Source of the DNA: Acidimicrobiia bacterium
GTDB lineage: Bacteria > Actinomycetota > Acidimicrobiia > IMCC26256 > JAOSJL01
DNA length: 64,000 nucleotides
Assembly (NCBI GenBank): GCA_027494115.1
Contig: JAOSJL010000001.1
Span: forward strand, 893,926 to 957,925
Direction: 5' to 3'
The notes under the pieces are model-generated. The model made no database searches, was not told the DNA's origin, and was given only the letters and a program-made list of their open reading frames with translations. The translations under genes were made by a program, and so were the position numbers. Positions 8,566-17,580 of the stretch are shown here, piece by piece (position 1 is the stretch's first letter; each line of letters opens with the position of its first letter).

Positions 8566-8796
8566 TTATCTGTACCGCGTGGTCATGATGAAGCCGGCGG
8601 TGACCAGACCGAGCCCCAGGAAGAGATACCGGGTCTCGAAGTCTCCGGGCAGCGCGTTCAGGTAGTTCGCGACGACGACGAGGAGGCCAACGGCCATGAG
8701 TGTGAACATCGTCGACGCCCACCACAGCGGTGACGGTGGCGCCTTCTTGGGTGGCGGCGGCGTGTACCGCGAGCGTTTGCTCTTCGAGCGGGGCAC
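8566..8796 (-). CDS. crgA: cell division protein CrgA
   Basis: A 76-residue two-helix membrane protein of the CrgA family. It has a basic N-terminus (PRSKSKRSRYTPPPPKK), a first helix starting at WWASTMFTLMAVG, a short outside loop with LNALPGD, and a second helix ending in TTRYR. In mycobacteria and Streptomyces CrgA sits at the septum and recruits or restrains FtsZ, FtsI and other divisome parts. The neighbouring DUF881, trpG and pknB-cluster genes match the usual actinobacterial order. The start is a GTG only 12 bp from the divergent GTG of the DUF881 gene. Confidence 0.95.
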   Translation of the reverse strand: MPRSKSKRSRYTPPPPKKAPPSPLWWASTMFTLMAVGLLVVVANYLNALPGDFETRYLFLGLGLVTAGFIMTTRYR

Positions 8797-8808
8797 GGGG
8801 CGAGGCTA

Positions 8809-9507
8809 GTGCGGGATCGCGGGTGGCTGGTGCTCGGACTGGCCTGCGTCGGGTTCATCGCCGTTGTCGTCCTCCGTGATCCCCCGCCGGCCGATCCGAC
8901 AACCGACGTTCCGGAGCGGGCGCGCCTGGCGACGCTCATTCAGAGAGAGCAGTCGCGCGCCGAGGTCCTCCGCGAGGAGACGGCGATCCTGCGCGGCGCG
9001 ATCGACGATGTCCAGAGCGGTGCCACCCAGGTCGAGGCGGTGCGTGAGCAGGTCGACGCCGCACGGACTCGTGCAGGGTTCGAACCCAGCGAAGGGGACG
9101 GTCTGGTGGTCACCCTCCGGGATTCGTCGCTGCCGAAGGCACCGAGCGGAAACCGCAACGATCTGCTCATCCACTCCGGGGATGTCCACGCCGTGGTCAA
9201 CGGTCTGTGGGGTGCCGGGGCCGAGGCCATTGCGGTGAACGGGGAGCGGGTCGTCGCGACGAGCGCGCTGTTGTGTGTCGGGAACACCCTGCTCATCAAC
9301 GGAACGGTGCACTCCCCGCCCTACGTCTTCACGGCGATCGGTCCACCGGAGGTGATGCTCGAACGTTTCGGGGAGGACGAACTCGTCGATCGCTTCAGGC
9401 GCGATGCCGAGGCGTTCCAACTCGGGTTCGACGTCGAGGTGGAAACGGCACTCGAGGTTCCGGCCTACGAGGGCTCCGCCGCACTCGAATTCGCCGAACC
9501 TCGCTGA
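8809..9507 (+). CDS. DUF881 family membrane protein
   Basis: A 232-residue protein with an N-terminal membrane anchor, a coiled-coil stretch (about 40-85) and the DUF881 domain, recognisable by DGLVVTLRDSS, DLLIHSGDVHAVVNGLW and AIAVNGERV. The family is found in the crgA-pknB region of actinobacteria and in Firmicutes near division genes; its biochemical role is not established. The divergent 12-bp spacer to crgA leaves no room for a long leader, so a leaderless GTG start is likely. Confidence 0.9.
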   Translation: MRDRGWLVLGLACVGFIAVVVLRDPPPADPTTDVPERARLATLIQREQSRAEVLREETAILRGAIDDVQSGATQVEAVREQVDAARTRAGFEPSEGDGLVVTLRDSSLPKAPSGNRNDLLIHSGDVHAVVNGLWGAGAEAIAVNGERVVATSALLCVGNTLLINGTVHSPPYVFTAIGPPEVMLERFGEDELVDRFRRDAEAFQLGFDVEVETALEVPAYEGSAALEFAEPR

Positions 9508-9623
9508 GCCCAGGTTCAGCGGCGCAGGTACCCTGCGCCGCCCGAGGCGGGGCCACAGCGGCCTGGCGCTGAAAGCGCCGAGAGCGGCGAAAAGGGAAAC
9601 GGGAACAAGTAGCGTTCTTTCTC

Positions 9624-10211
9624 GTGGGAACGCGGGTTCTGGTGCTCGACAACTACGACTCGTTCGTCTACAACCTCGTGCAGTACCTCGGGGAGCTCGG
9701 GGCCGAGCCCCGGGTCCACCGCCATGACGACATCACGCTCGACGAGATGCGCAGCTTCGAGCCCGATCGTGTGCTCATCTCGCCGGGCCCCGGTCGTCCC
9801 GCTGACGCCGGTCGGTCCAACGAGGCCATTGCAGCCTTTGCGGAGCAGGGAATCCCCGTGCTCGGCGTCTGTCTCGGCCACCAGTGCATCGGCGAGGTCT
9901 ACGGCGCGTCGGTCGTGCGGGCACCCGCCGTGATGCACGGGAAGACCTCCGACATCGATCACGATCAGCGTGGCGTGTTCGTCGGCGTGCCGACACCTCT
10001 CACCGCAACCCGGTACCACTCACTCGTGGTGGACCGGGCGTCCGTTCCCCCTGAACTCGAGGTCAGCGCCGAAGCCGACGGACTCGTCATGGGACTGAGG
10101 CACCGCGAGTTGCCGGTCGAGGGCGTTCAGTTCCATCCCGAGTCGATCCTCACCGAACACGGACATCGCATCCTCGCCAACTTCCTCGGTGTCGACGCTC
10201 TAGGGGAGTGA
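9624..10211 (+). CDS. trpG: class I glutamine amidotransferase (TrpG/PabA)
   Basis: A 195-residue glutaminase subunit that would pass ammonia to anthranilate or aminodeoxychorismate synthase. The triad is intact: Cys83 in [11 protein letters not shown], and His171 and Glu173 in VQFHPES; the oxyanion loop LISPGPG is present. The GTG 9624 start gives the family N-terminus [14 protein letters not shown]. As in mycobacteria it stands alone near pknB, without trpE or pabB beside it, so it could serve either pathway. It overlaps the 3' end of mutY by 12 bp tail to tail. Confidence 0.92.
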   Translation: MGTRVLVLDNYDSFVYNLVQYLGELGAEPRVHRHDDITLDEMRSFEPDRVLISPGPGRPADAGRSNEAIAAFAEQGIPVLGVCLGHQCIGEVYGASVVRAPAVMHGKTSDIDHDQRGVFVGVPTPLTATRYHSLVVDRASVPPELEVSAEADGLVMGLRHRELPVEGVQFHPESILTEHGHRILANFLGVDALGE

Positions 10212-10982
10212 CGCGGTCGAGCCCTTCACCACCGCGAGGCCGTCGTCTACGAGCGAGCACAGCGCCTTGTCGTCCAGATCGACGATCGATACCGGTTCCG
10301 CTGCGGCGCGAAGCGTTCGGAGGACGTCGCCGCGGCACTGACGGAACGAACCCTCGTAGCGCGCTTGGCGGGAACGGGTTTCGCCGACCAGAACCCCTTT
10401 CGTGGCACAACGGCGTCGGAGTGGGCACTCCACACACAACGGGTCGCTCGCCGTGCACACGGTTGCTCCCAGGTCCATCAGTGCCAGGAGCCGGTCGCGT
10501 CCGCGCAACCCACGGCCGAGACGGGCGAAGGTGGCTTCAGCACCGCGCGTCGTGAGCCGGCGTCCCTCGACGCGTTCGCAGACCCGGCGGATGTTGACCT
10601 CGATGGCCGGGATGTTGGCGCCATCGACCTGCGCCCGAATTGCGCAGGCCGTGTAGCGGCCGATTCCGGGGAGGTCCTCGAGATCCTGGGGCCAACCGTC
10701 GCGGGTGATGATCACCGCGCTGTCGTACAGCCGCCGTGCCCGGCGCGGATAGCCGAGGTTCCCCCAGGCCGAGATGACGGCTCCCGGTCCGGCCTCGGCG
10801 GCGTCGGTCGGCGCCGGGAAGAGCGCGAGGAAGCGTGCCCAGCCCTTCTCGACACGGGCGACGGGGGTCTGCTGCAGCATCACCTCGGAGACGAGCACGG
10901 ACCATCGGTCACGGGCGGCGCGCCACGGGAGGTCGTGGCGGCCGTGACGCGAGTACCAGTCCGCGAGCAGTGAACGAACCAC
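10200..10982 (-). CDS. mutY: MutY-like A/G-specific adenine glycosylase
   Basis: A base-excision enzyme that removes adenine opposite 8-oxoguanine. The 260-residue protein has the catalytic glutamate Glu33 in [11 protein letters not shown], the helix-hairpin-helix [12 protein letters not shown], and a C-x6-C-x2-C-x5-C iron-sulfur motif ([17 protein letters not shown]). One key position is unusual: where the family has aspartate (LDGN or VDTN), this protein has Glu128 in [11 protein letters not shown]. The C-terminal 8-oxoG-recognition (NUDIX-like) domain is short or absent, as in many actinobacterial members. Convergent with trpG. Confidence 0.85.
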   Translation of the reverse strand: MVRSLLADWYSRHGRHDLPWRAARDRWSVLVSEVMLQQTPVARVEKGWARFLALFPAPTDAAEAGPGAVISAWGNLGYPRRARRLYDSAVIITRDGWPQDLEDLPGIGRYTACAIRAQVDGANIPAIEVNIRRVCERVEGRRLTTRGAEATFARLGRGLRGRDRLLALMDLGATVCTASDPLCVECPLRRRCATKGVLVGETRSRQARYEGSFRQCRGDVLRTLRAAAEPVSIVDLDDKALCSLVDDGLAVVKGSTASLP

Positions 10983-11001
10983 GCTCCGCGGACCTTCGGC
11001 C

Positions 11002-12879
11002 TCAGGGAGCCGCGAGCGTCGTGGTGGTGGCGGAGGCGGCCTGCCCCACCTGTATCACGACCTCGGTGCCCGTCGGGGCGCTGGTCCCTCCCGTCGGGTT
11101 CTGGTTGATGACGAGCCCGTCGTTGGCGGGCGACGATTCGACGACCACGACGCGGGGCACGAACCCGGCTGCTGAGAGCTCCGCCTCCGCCGCTGCTCGG
11201 TCCTTACCGACGACTCCCGGCACGTTGCCGCTCGGTCGTCCGCTCGATACGAAGACCTGAACGGTGGAACCCTTCGGCGCGGAACTTCCCTCTTCAGGTG
11301 ACGTACGGATGACCTGTCCTTCGGGAACCGTGTCGCTCGGTTCCGGTACCTGTTGGGCGACCAGCCCGACGGCGCTGAGCGCTTCGATGGCGGCATTGGC
11401 CGACAGTCCGGCCACCGGAGGAACCGTGACGTCGCCCGGTCCCTTCGACACGATCATCACGACGGTCGATCCGCGTCCGACGACTGTTCCGGCGGGAGGT
11501 TCGGTGCGGATCACGATGCCGGGCTCGACAGCGTCGGTCTCCTCCTCGCGGCGTTCGACCTTGAGGTTGATGTCGGTGAGCACCTCCTCGGCGTCGTCGG
11601 CCACACGGCCGGCCACAGGTGGGATCTCGACCTCGCCGACACCCTCGCTGACGATGATGGTGACGGTGCTTCCTTCGCGTGCATCCTCACCCTTCGGCGG
11701 ATCCTGCTCGAACACGATTCCCTTCTCCACGAACGCGAGCTCCCGCTCGACCTCGACCTCGAATCCCTCGACGCGCAGTTTCGAGATCGCTTCGTCTTCC
11801 TGGAGGTTCACGACGTCGGGAACCGGTACCAGAGGAGTGGCCGTTCCGCCCTCGGAGCTGAGCCACCAGATCAGCCCGACGGCGCCACCGAGAACGATGA
11901 GAACGAGGACCAGCGCCCACCAGCGGCGCGCCTTGCTCCAGGATTTCGGATCAGCCGCTTCGGGGAGAACTTCGGAAACGGGAGCGTTGGCGACCGTGGT
12001 GGCAGCCGCACCGGCGGCGACGGCGGCCAACGCCAGAGGCGCTGCCAGAGGGGGACGACCCCGTTGGAACCGCAGGAGGTCTTCGCGCAGGTCGTGGGCC
12101 GACTGGTAGCGCTGCGCCGGGTCCTTGGCGAGACACGCCATGATGATCTGCTCGAGGTCGAGTGGGATGTCGGGATTGTGGGTGGAGGGCGGAGGCGGGT
12201 CCTCGCGTACGTGTTGATAGGCGACACTCACCGGGTTGTCGCCCTGGAACGGCGTGACGCCGCAGACCATCTCGTAGAGAACGACGCCGAGTGAGTAGAC
12301 GTCGGAGCGGCCATCCACGGCGAGACCCTGCGCCTGCTCCGGTGAGAAGTACGTTGCCGTACCCATGACCGAACCGGTCTGTGTGAGCGCCTCGCCGGCA
12401 TCTGCCCTAGCGATGCCGAAGTCGGTGACCTTGGCACTTCCGTCGGAGTTGACGAGGACGTTTCCCGGCTTGATGTCACGGTGGACGACACCGTTGCGGT
12501 GCGCGTAGTCGAGTGCGGCGGCAATTTCGGCGGCGAGACCGCTCGCTCGCTCGGGCGAAAGCGTGCCCTCGGTCTTCAACACATCGCGCAGCGTGTAGCC
12601 GGCGACGTACTCCATGACGATGAAGTACGTGCCCTGCTCCTGGCCCCAGTCGTAGATCGCGACGATGTCGGGATGGTTGAGGCCCGCCGCAGATTGCGCT
12701 TCCCGGCGGAACCGCTCGACGAAGGTCGGGTCGCGGGCGTACTCCGCAGAGAGGACCTTCACAGCGACGGGTCGATCCAGCAGGTCGTCGCGTGCGAGGT
12801 AGACCTCGGCCATTCCACCTCGCGCGATCTCGCGTTGAAGCTGGTAGCGGTTGGCGAAAACGGCGACGGGCGCGGCCAT
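11002..12879 (-). CDS. pknB: serine/threonine protein kinase with four PASTA domains (PknB)
   Basis: A transmembrane Ser/Thr kinase controlling peptidoglycan synthesis and division. Kinase landmarks: glycine loop ARGGMAEVY, ATP-binding Lys41, catalytic HRD at 133-135, DFG at 153-155, and an activation loop with threonines (LTQTGSVMGTATYF). A Pro/Ala linker leads to one membrane helix (about 325-345), then four PASTA repeats outside, each ending in a VTIIVSEG-like strand. It is the last gene of the leftward fhaA/fhaB-pstP-rodA-pbpA series, 95 bp after pbpA. Only one kinase is present, where mycobacteria have pknA and pknB in tandem. Confidence 0.97.
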   Translation of the reverse strand: MAAPVAVFANRYQLQREIARGGMAEVYLARDDLLDRPVAVKVLSAEYARDPTFVERFRREAQSAAGLNHPDIVAIYDWGQEQGTYFIVMEYVAGYTLRDVLKTEGTLSPERASGLAAEIAAALDYAHRNGVVHRDIKPGNVLVNSDGSAKVTDFGIARADAGEALTQTGSVMGTATYFSPEQAQGLAVDGRSDVYSLGVVLYEMVCGVTPFQGDNPVSVAYQHVREDPPPPSTHNPDIPLDLEQIIMACLAKDPAQRYQSAHDLREDLLRFQRGRPPLAAPLALAAVAAGAAATTVANAPVSEVLPEAADPKSWSKARRWWALVLVLIVLGGAVGLIWWLSSEGGTATPLVPVPDVVNLQEDEAISKLRVEGFEVEVERELAFVEKGIVFEQDPPKGEDAREGSTVTIIVSEGVGEVEIPPVAGRVADDAEEVLTDINLKVERREEETDAVEPGIVIRTEPPAGTVVGRGSTVVMIVSKGPGDVTVPPVAGLSANAAIEALSAVGLVAQQVPEPSDTVPEGQVIRTSPEEGSSAPKGSTVQVFVSSGRPSGNVPGVVGKDRAAAEAELSAAGFVPRVVVVESSPANDGLVINQNPTGGTSAPTGTEVVIQVGQAASATTTTLAAP

Positions 12880-12974
12880 GACGACTCGAATCTACTGCCC
12901 GTCCGCGGCTGTCCCGCGGCGCGTCTCGGCGTCGTCGATGACGACGTGAACGGCGAGGCGACCGACAACGTTGC

Positions 12975-14408
12975 TCACAGCAATACTCCCAGAACCTGGG
13001 CTGCCACGGGGGCTGCGACCACGCCGCCGGATCCTGAGTTCTCGACGATGACGGCGATCGCGTAGCGGGGCGCCTCGGCCGGGGCGAAGCCCACGAACCA
13101 GGCGTGGTCGACCGGACCTTGCGAGTTCTCCGCCGTCCCGGTCTTGCCCGCGACAGTGACGTCGGGAAGAGCGGCCGCCGTGCCGGTACCCCGCTGCACG
13201 ACCTCGGTCATCATCGCCGCGATCTCGGCGGCGGTCTGTGCCGGCATGGCGGTCATCCAGTCTCCCGGACGGATCCGAGAGATGACGGCGCCGTCGTCGT
13301 CGCGGATCTCGCGCCCGACGTGCGGTTCGGCGATCCTTCCGCCGTTGGCCACCGCCGCGGCGGCCAACGCCATCTGGAGCGGTGTCGTGGCCACCTCTCC
13401 CTGGCCGATCCCGGCGAACGCGAACAACGGCTGGTTCTGAGCGAACGACCCCGGCTCCGGTCCCGTGCTGGTGGCCGCGCCGGGGCGCAGGTCGAGAGGA
13501 GGTGCGTCGTAGATCCCGAAGCGCTCCATGTCCGGCGGGAACTGCTCACCCAGCTCGAGCCCGAGCTGCCCGAACGTGGTGTTGCACGATTGCACGAAGC
13601 TCTCGGTGAGATTCCCGCCGCACACGCCGTTGCCGAAGTTGGACAGGGTCGTGTTGGTGAGTGGCAGCGTCAACTCCGAGATCGACGGGAACACGGGCTC
13701 GGTGGGTGTGGCCAGACCCTCATCGAGCGCCGCGGCGCTCGTGACGATCTTGAAGCTCGACCCGGGCGGGTAGATCTCGCGGTAGGCACGGGCCAGGTCG
13801 GGCTTGGCGGGATCCGCCTCCAGCGCCCGGAATTCGGCATCGGCCGCGGCGATGTCGTGGCTCGCGAGTGGCTGCGGATCGAAGGTCGGGTTCGAGTACA
13901 TGGCGATGATCTCGCCGTTGTTCGGGTCGAGCACGACCACGGACCCTCGTCGTCCCGCCAGCGCGTCGGCGGCGGCGCGTTGTGCGCCGGCGCTCACGCT
14001 CAAGACGACGTTGCCCGTGTTCTCCTTCCCGAGCACGAAGTCTTCGAGGTTGCGCACCTGGAGGTCGAAGTCGCGCCCCGTGAGCTCGTCGTTGTAGGCG
14101 GCCTCGACACCGGTGCTTCCCCTGCTGAAGGAGAAGTAGCCGCCGATGTGGCTCATCAGCCCGCCGAGAGGGTAGAGACGCTGGAACTCGAACTCGTCGT
14201 CGACCTCCACCGAACGGGCGACGACCTCGCCGTCGGAGGTGAGGATGTCTCCGCGGGGTCCGGAGAAGTCTCGGATCAGAGTGCGGATGTTCCGAGGGTC
14301 GTTGGCGAGCTCGTCGGCCTTGATCACCTGGAGGTAGACGAGGTTGCCGGCGAGTGCGAGGAACAGCACGACCACCGCCCACCCCACGTGGCGAATCGAG
14401 CGGTTCAC
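12975..14408 (-). CDS. pbpA: class B penicillin-binding protein (PbpA)
   Basis: A D,D-transpeptidase that crosslinks peptidoglycan. It has an N-terminal membrane helix (about 8-28) and a transpeptidase domain with all three motifs: SxxK in PPGSSFKIVTSA, SxN in QSCNTTFGQ, and KTG in VAGKTGTAENS. At 477 residues it matches actinobacterial PbpA. The GTG start at 14408 overlaps the rodA stop (GTGA), which implies translational coupling with its SEDS partner RodA, with which such PBPs form a synthase complex. Confidence 0.96.
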   Translation of the reverse strand: MNRSIRHVGWAVVVLFLALAGNLVYLQVIKADELANDPRNIRTLIRDFSGPRGDILTSDGEVVARSVEVDDEFEFQRLYPLGGLMSHIGGYFSFSRGSTGVEAAYNDELTGRDFDLQVRNLEDFVLGKENTGNVVLSVSAGAQRAAADALAGRRGSVVVLDPNNGEIIAMYSNPTFDPQPLASHDIAAADAEFRALEADPAKPDLARAYREIYPPGSSFKIVTSAAALDEGLATPTEPVFPSISELTLPLTNTTLSNFGNGVCGGNLTESFVQSCNTTFGQLGLELGEQFPPDMERFGIYDAPPLDLRPGAATSTGPEPGSFAQNQPLFAFAGIGQGEVATTPLQMALAAAAVANGGRIAEPHVGREIRDDDGAVISRIRPGDWMTAMPAQTAAEIAAMMTEVVQRGTGTAAALPDVTVAGKTGTAENSQGPVDHAWFVGFAPAEAPRYAIAVIVENSGSGGVVAAPVAAQVLGVLL

Positions 14409-15745
14409 GACGCGCCCATTCCGACCGAGCTGCGCTGACGGATCTGCTGCTCGAGCTCCTCTTCGGCGGAGGCGGCGGTTTCGTCGGAGATGCGCAGGAG
14501 GAGAGCCACGATGACGAAGTTGGCGACGAGCGACGATCCTCCGTACGACACGAACGGCAACGTGATGCCGGTGAGCGGGATGAGGCGCGTCACGCCACCG
14601 AGGATCACGAAGGTCTGCATGCCGATGATCGTCGTGAGGCCCGTGGCGAAGAGCTTCGAGAAGGGTCTTTGCGCCTGCACGGCGATGCGGAATCCCGTTC
14701 CGACGAGCAGGAGAAACCCGATCAGCACGGCAGCCGTGCCGAGCAGACCGAGTTCCTCGCCGATGGCCGCAAAGATGAAGTCGGTCTCCACGACGGGGAT
14801 CCGGTCAGGGTTGCCGAGACCGAGACCGCGACCTGCGAAGCCACCGGTTCCGAATCCGAACAACGCCTCGACGAGTTGACTGTTGCCCTCACCCACCGCC
14901 GGCCATGGGTCTTGCCAGTTGGCGACGCGCTCCTGCACGTGATTGAACAACTGGTACGCGAGGAGTGCTCCGAGGGCGAACATCCCGAAGCCAACGGCGA
15001 CATATGAGAACCGTTGTGTTGCGACGTAGAGCATCCCGACGAACACCGCGAAGAAGAGAAGGGACGAGCCGAGGTCGGTCTCGAACACGAGAACCACGAG
15101 TGAGAAGCCCCAGATGAGAAGGAGCGGGCCGAGGTGCTTCGGGTCGGGCAGCCTCAAGCGGCCCACCCGCAGGGTCCCCGACGACAGCAGCTCACGCTTC
15201 TCGACCAGGTAGGCCGCGAAGAACACGACGAGTAGCACTTTGGCCGCCTCGCCCGGCTGAAACGTGATCGGCCCGAGCTTCGCCCACAGGCGTGCGCCGT
15301 TGAGGCTGAAGCCGATGCCCGGGAGCAGGGGAAGCAGGAGAAATCCGATGCCGACGAGAAGGAAGGTGTAGCGGTAGCGCTCGAGCACCCGAACGCGTCG
15401 CACGAGAACGAGGGTTCCGATGAACGCGGCCACACCGACGGCGGCCCACACCGACTGGACCCGGGCGAGGTCGCGGTCGAGACGGGCGATCACGATGAAC
15501 CCGATGCCGTTCAGGACCACGATGAGCGGCAGCAGCGTGGCATCGGCCCGGGGGGCGAACCGTCGCACGGCGAGATGAGCAAGGAAGAACAACCCGACGA
15601 GCCCGACCAGGATGGCGATGAGGTCGGGCGGAAGGTCGGCGTTCTCGGCCAGGCCCACGAGCACGTACCCGCCGATCACGAGGATCACAGCGATGATCCC
15701 GAGCCCCAGTTCCGTGGAGCGCCGGCGCGAGGCGAGCGGTGTCAC
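14405..15745 (-). CDS. rodA: SEDS-family peptidoglycan polymerase (RodA/FtsW)
   Basis: A multi-pass lipid II polymerase with about ten helices. Family signatures include NGARLWAKLGPITFQPGE in the catalytic loop and PLTGITLPFVSYGGSS near the end. I start it at GTG 15745, which overlaps the pstP stop as GTGA and gives a 446-residue protein; the frame continues upstream but that part is pstP read out of frame. Together with pbpA it would make a glycosyltransferase-transpeptidase pair for cell elongation. Confidence 0.95.
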   Translation of the reverse strand: MTPLASRRRSTELGLGIIAVILVIGGYVLVGLAENADLPPDLIAILVGLVGLFFLAHLAVRRFAPRADATLLPLIVVLNGIGFIVIARLDRDLARVQSVWAAVGVAAFIGTLVLVRRVRVLERYRYTFLLVGIGFLLLPLLPGIGFSLNGARLWAKLGPITFQPGEAAKVLLVVFFAAYLVEKRELLSSGTLRVGRLRLPDPKHLGPLLLIWGFSLVVLVFETDLGSSLLFFAVFVGMLYVATQRFSYVAVGFGMFALGALLAYQLFNHVQERVANWQDPWPAVGEGNSQLVEALFGFGTGGFAGRGLGLGNPDRIPVVETDFIFAAIGEELGLLGTAAVLIGFLLLVGTGFRIAVQAQRPFSKLFATGLTTIIGMQTFVILGGVTRLIPLTGITLPFVSYGGSSLVANFVIVALLLRISDETAASAEEELEQQIRQRSSVGMGAS

Positions 15746-17073
15746 GCGGGGGGTGCGGAGCGCGTCGTGGTCGGCGTGGGTCGGGTGGTCGAGGTCGTCG
15801 ACGTCGTGGAGGTCGCTGCGCGGGCCTGTTCTGCCACGTCGTCGGCTACGCGGTCGAGGTACTCGTCGGCGGCCGAGCGCGACGAGAACTCGAGCTGGTC
15901 TTCGAAGTCGATCTGCTGCGCCGCCGTCAGATCGTCGATGGTGAGGTCGGTGGTCTCCTCGACCGTGGGATCCCAACCCAGGAGCCCGCCGGGACGTCCC
16001 TGATAGAGCACGACCTGTTCGCCGTTCTCTCCGCCGAACGCCACATAGTAGGTACGGCGCGCGTACCAACCGACGGCCAGGACAGCAACGGTCACGATCA
16101 CGACCACCGGCACGGCCACCAGCACGGCGCGCAGCCAGCGGCGACGCTTGCGGGGCGCGGCCGCCGGTTCGTCACCGCCTGACCCGTCTCCGTCGGGCCC
16201 GTCGTCCTCGGACCGGTCGTCCTCGGACCTGTTGTCCTCGGACCGGTTGTCCTCGGACCTGTCGTCCTCGGGCCCGTCGCCTGCGCTCGTAGCAGCCGTT
16301 CCCTCCGCCGCTGTTCCGGCCGCTGCTGTTCCGGCCGCTGCTGCTCCGATCGCACTGTCGGCAGCGTCGCTTTCGACGACGTCCAGGACAACGGCGGTGA
16401 TGTTGTCCTCCCCGCCGGCTTCATTGGCGGCATCGACCAGCTGTTCGGCGGCGTGACCAGGATGTGGTTCACGGCGCAGGATGGAAGCGATGTCGTCGGA
16501 GCGCACCATGGTGGTCAGTCCGTCGGAGCAGAGCAGCACCCGGTCGCCGACCTCAGCCTTCACCGTGTACGTGTCGACGTCGACGTCCTGTTCGATGCCG
16601 AGGGCGCGGGTGATGATGGAGCGCTGAGGGTGGGCCTCGGCCTGTTCCGGCGTGAGGCGGCCCTCTCTGACCAGTTCCTCGACGAGGCTGTGATCGTCGG
16701 TGATCTGGCTGAGCTCACCCTCGTGCAGCAGATAGGCGCGTGAGTCGCCGACGTGACCGATCACAGCTTCGCTCGGGCCCACCGATACGACGGCGGTGAT
16801 GGTCGTACCCATGCCGGAGAGGTCATCGTCGCCGCCGGACTTCTCGAGAACCGCCGCGTTGGCGTTACGAATCGCCTCGTCGACGGCGGAACCGGAAGCG
16901 ACGGAGGCCCGCAGTGCTTCCACTGCCGTGGCAGACGCGACCTCGCCGGCTCGGTGCCCACCCATTCCGTCGGCGACGGCGAAGAGGCGAAGCCGGTCGT
17001 CAACGACGAACGAGTCCTCGTTGCCTTCGCGGACTCGGCCGACGTCGGTGGCTGCACCTGCGACGAATCTCAT
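15742..17073 (-). CDS. pstP: PP2C-family Ser/Thr phosphatase (PstP)
   Basis: The phosphatase that opposes PknB. The cytoplasmic PP2C domain (about 1-235) shows GNEDSF, ADGMGGHRAGE, GHVGDSRAYL, LCSDGLT and GEDNITAVVLD, with the metal-binding aspartates in place. A long low-complexity acidic linker (alanine/threonine repeats, then SEDNR/SEDDR repeats) leads to a membrane helix (about 345-365) and a short outside domain. It overlaps rodA by four bases and lies 36 bp after fhaB. The repeat-built linker is unusually long for the family. Confidence 0.95.
   Translation of the reverse strand: MRFVAGAATDVGRVREGNEDSFVVDDRLRLFAVADGMGGHRAGEVASATAVEALRASVASGSAVDEAIRNANAAVLEKSGGDDDLSGMGTTITAVVSVGPSEAVIGHVGDSRAYLLHEGELSQITDDHSLVEELVREGRLTPEQAEAHPQRSIITRALGIEQDVDVDTYTVKAEVGDRVLLCSDGLTTMVRSDDIASILRREPHPGHAAEQLVDAANEAGGEDNITAVVLDVVESDAADSAIGAAAAGTAAAGTAAEGTAATSAGDGPEDDRSEDNRSEDNRSEDDRSEDDGPDGDGSGGDEPAAAPRKRRRWLRAVLVAVPVVVIVTVAVLAVGWYARRTYYVAFGGENGEQVVLYQGRPGGLLGWDPTVEETTDLTIDDLTAAQQIDFEDQLEFSSRSAADEYLDRVADDVAEQARAATSTTSTTSTTRPTPTTTRSAPPA
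16198..16272. repeat. five tandem 15-bp repeats inside pstP
   Basis: Five imperfect copies of a 15-bp unit (consensus CCGGTCGTCCTCGGA) encode a repeated pentapeptide of the type SEDNR/SEDDR in the cytoplasmic linker. Copies alternate C/T at two positions, as expected from slippage followed by drift. The copy number may differ between strains. A shorter GCC/GCT-rich repeat encoding alanine/glycine lies just beside it at about 16305-16345. Confidence 0.85.
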
Positions 17074-17098
17074 GACGCTGTGCTCATGACGCTGTGCT
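17071..17098. repeat. 14-bp direct duplication over the pstP start
   Basis: The unit CATGACGCTGTGCT occurs twice in a row, with a third partial copy (CATGACG) up to 17105. Each copy carries an ATG on the pstP strand. With a 14-bp period the extra ATGs fall out of frame with one another, so only the innermost (17073) fits the phosphatase frame. It lies in the 36-bp fhaB-pstP spacer and could affect translation initiation. Confidence 0.8.
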
Positions 17099-17109
17099 CA
17101 TGACGCCTG

Positions 17110-17571
17110 TCACTTCGTCGGTTCCACGATCGTCTGGCCGAACTGGACGCGGTCGCCCCGACGGACCCGAACGGGGGTGGAGATCCGGGTTCCGTTCACG
17201 AAGGTGCCGTTGGTGGATCCCAGGTCCTCCACGTAGAGATCGTCGTCGCGACGGAAGACCCGAGCGTGGATCTGGGACGCGTAGGAGTCGGCGCTCAACA
17301 CGATCCCGCACCCGGTGGCACGCCCGACGGTGATCTCTCCGTCGACGGCGTAGGTCTGGCCGGCCAGTTGCGCCGGCTCGACAACTCGGACGCCCCGCTG
17401 GGCCGAACCCTTGCGCTTGGGGGAGCGCTGTTTGGCGGGGGTTGCTGCGTCGACCGGCGTGAGAGGAGCGGCCCGCAGTTCGAGCGCCACCACCCGGACG
17501 ACCCGCACGAGGAACAGGAACAGGAGCGCCAGGAAGCAGAACTTGAGAACCGTGAGGAGGCCTTCGGACAC
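17110..17571 (-). CDS. fhaB: FHA-domain membrane protein FhaB (FipA-like)
   Basis: A 153-residue phosphothreonine-reading protein. It has an N-terminal membrane helix (about 8-27, LKFCFLALLFLFLVRVV), a basic linker, and a C-terminal FHA domain with the conserved GRATGCGI, SQIHARVF and DLGSTNGTFVNG motifs. In mycobacteria FhaB binds phosphorylated PknA/PknB-cluster proteins and supports division under stress. It follows fhaA by nine bases. GTG start at 17571. Confidence 0.93.
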   Translation of the reverse strand: MSEGLLTVLKFCFLALLFLFLVRVVRVVALELRAAPLTPVDAATPAKQRSPKRKGSAQRGVRVVEPAQLAGQTYAVDGEITVGRATGCGIVLSADSYASQIHARVFRRDDDLYVEDLGSTNGTFVNGTRISTPVRVRRGDRVQFGQTIVEPTK

Positions 17572-17580
17572 GCGACCGCC

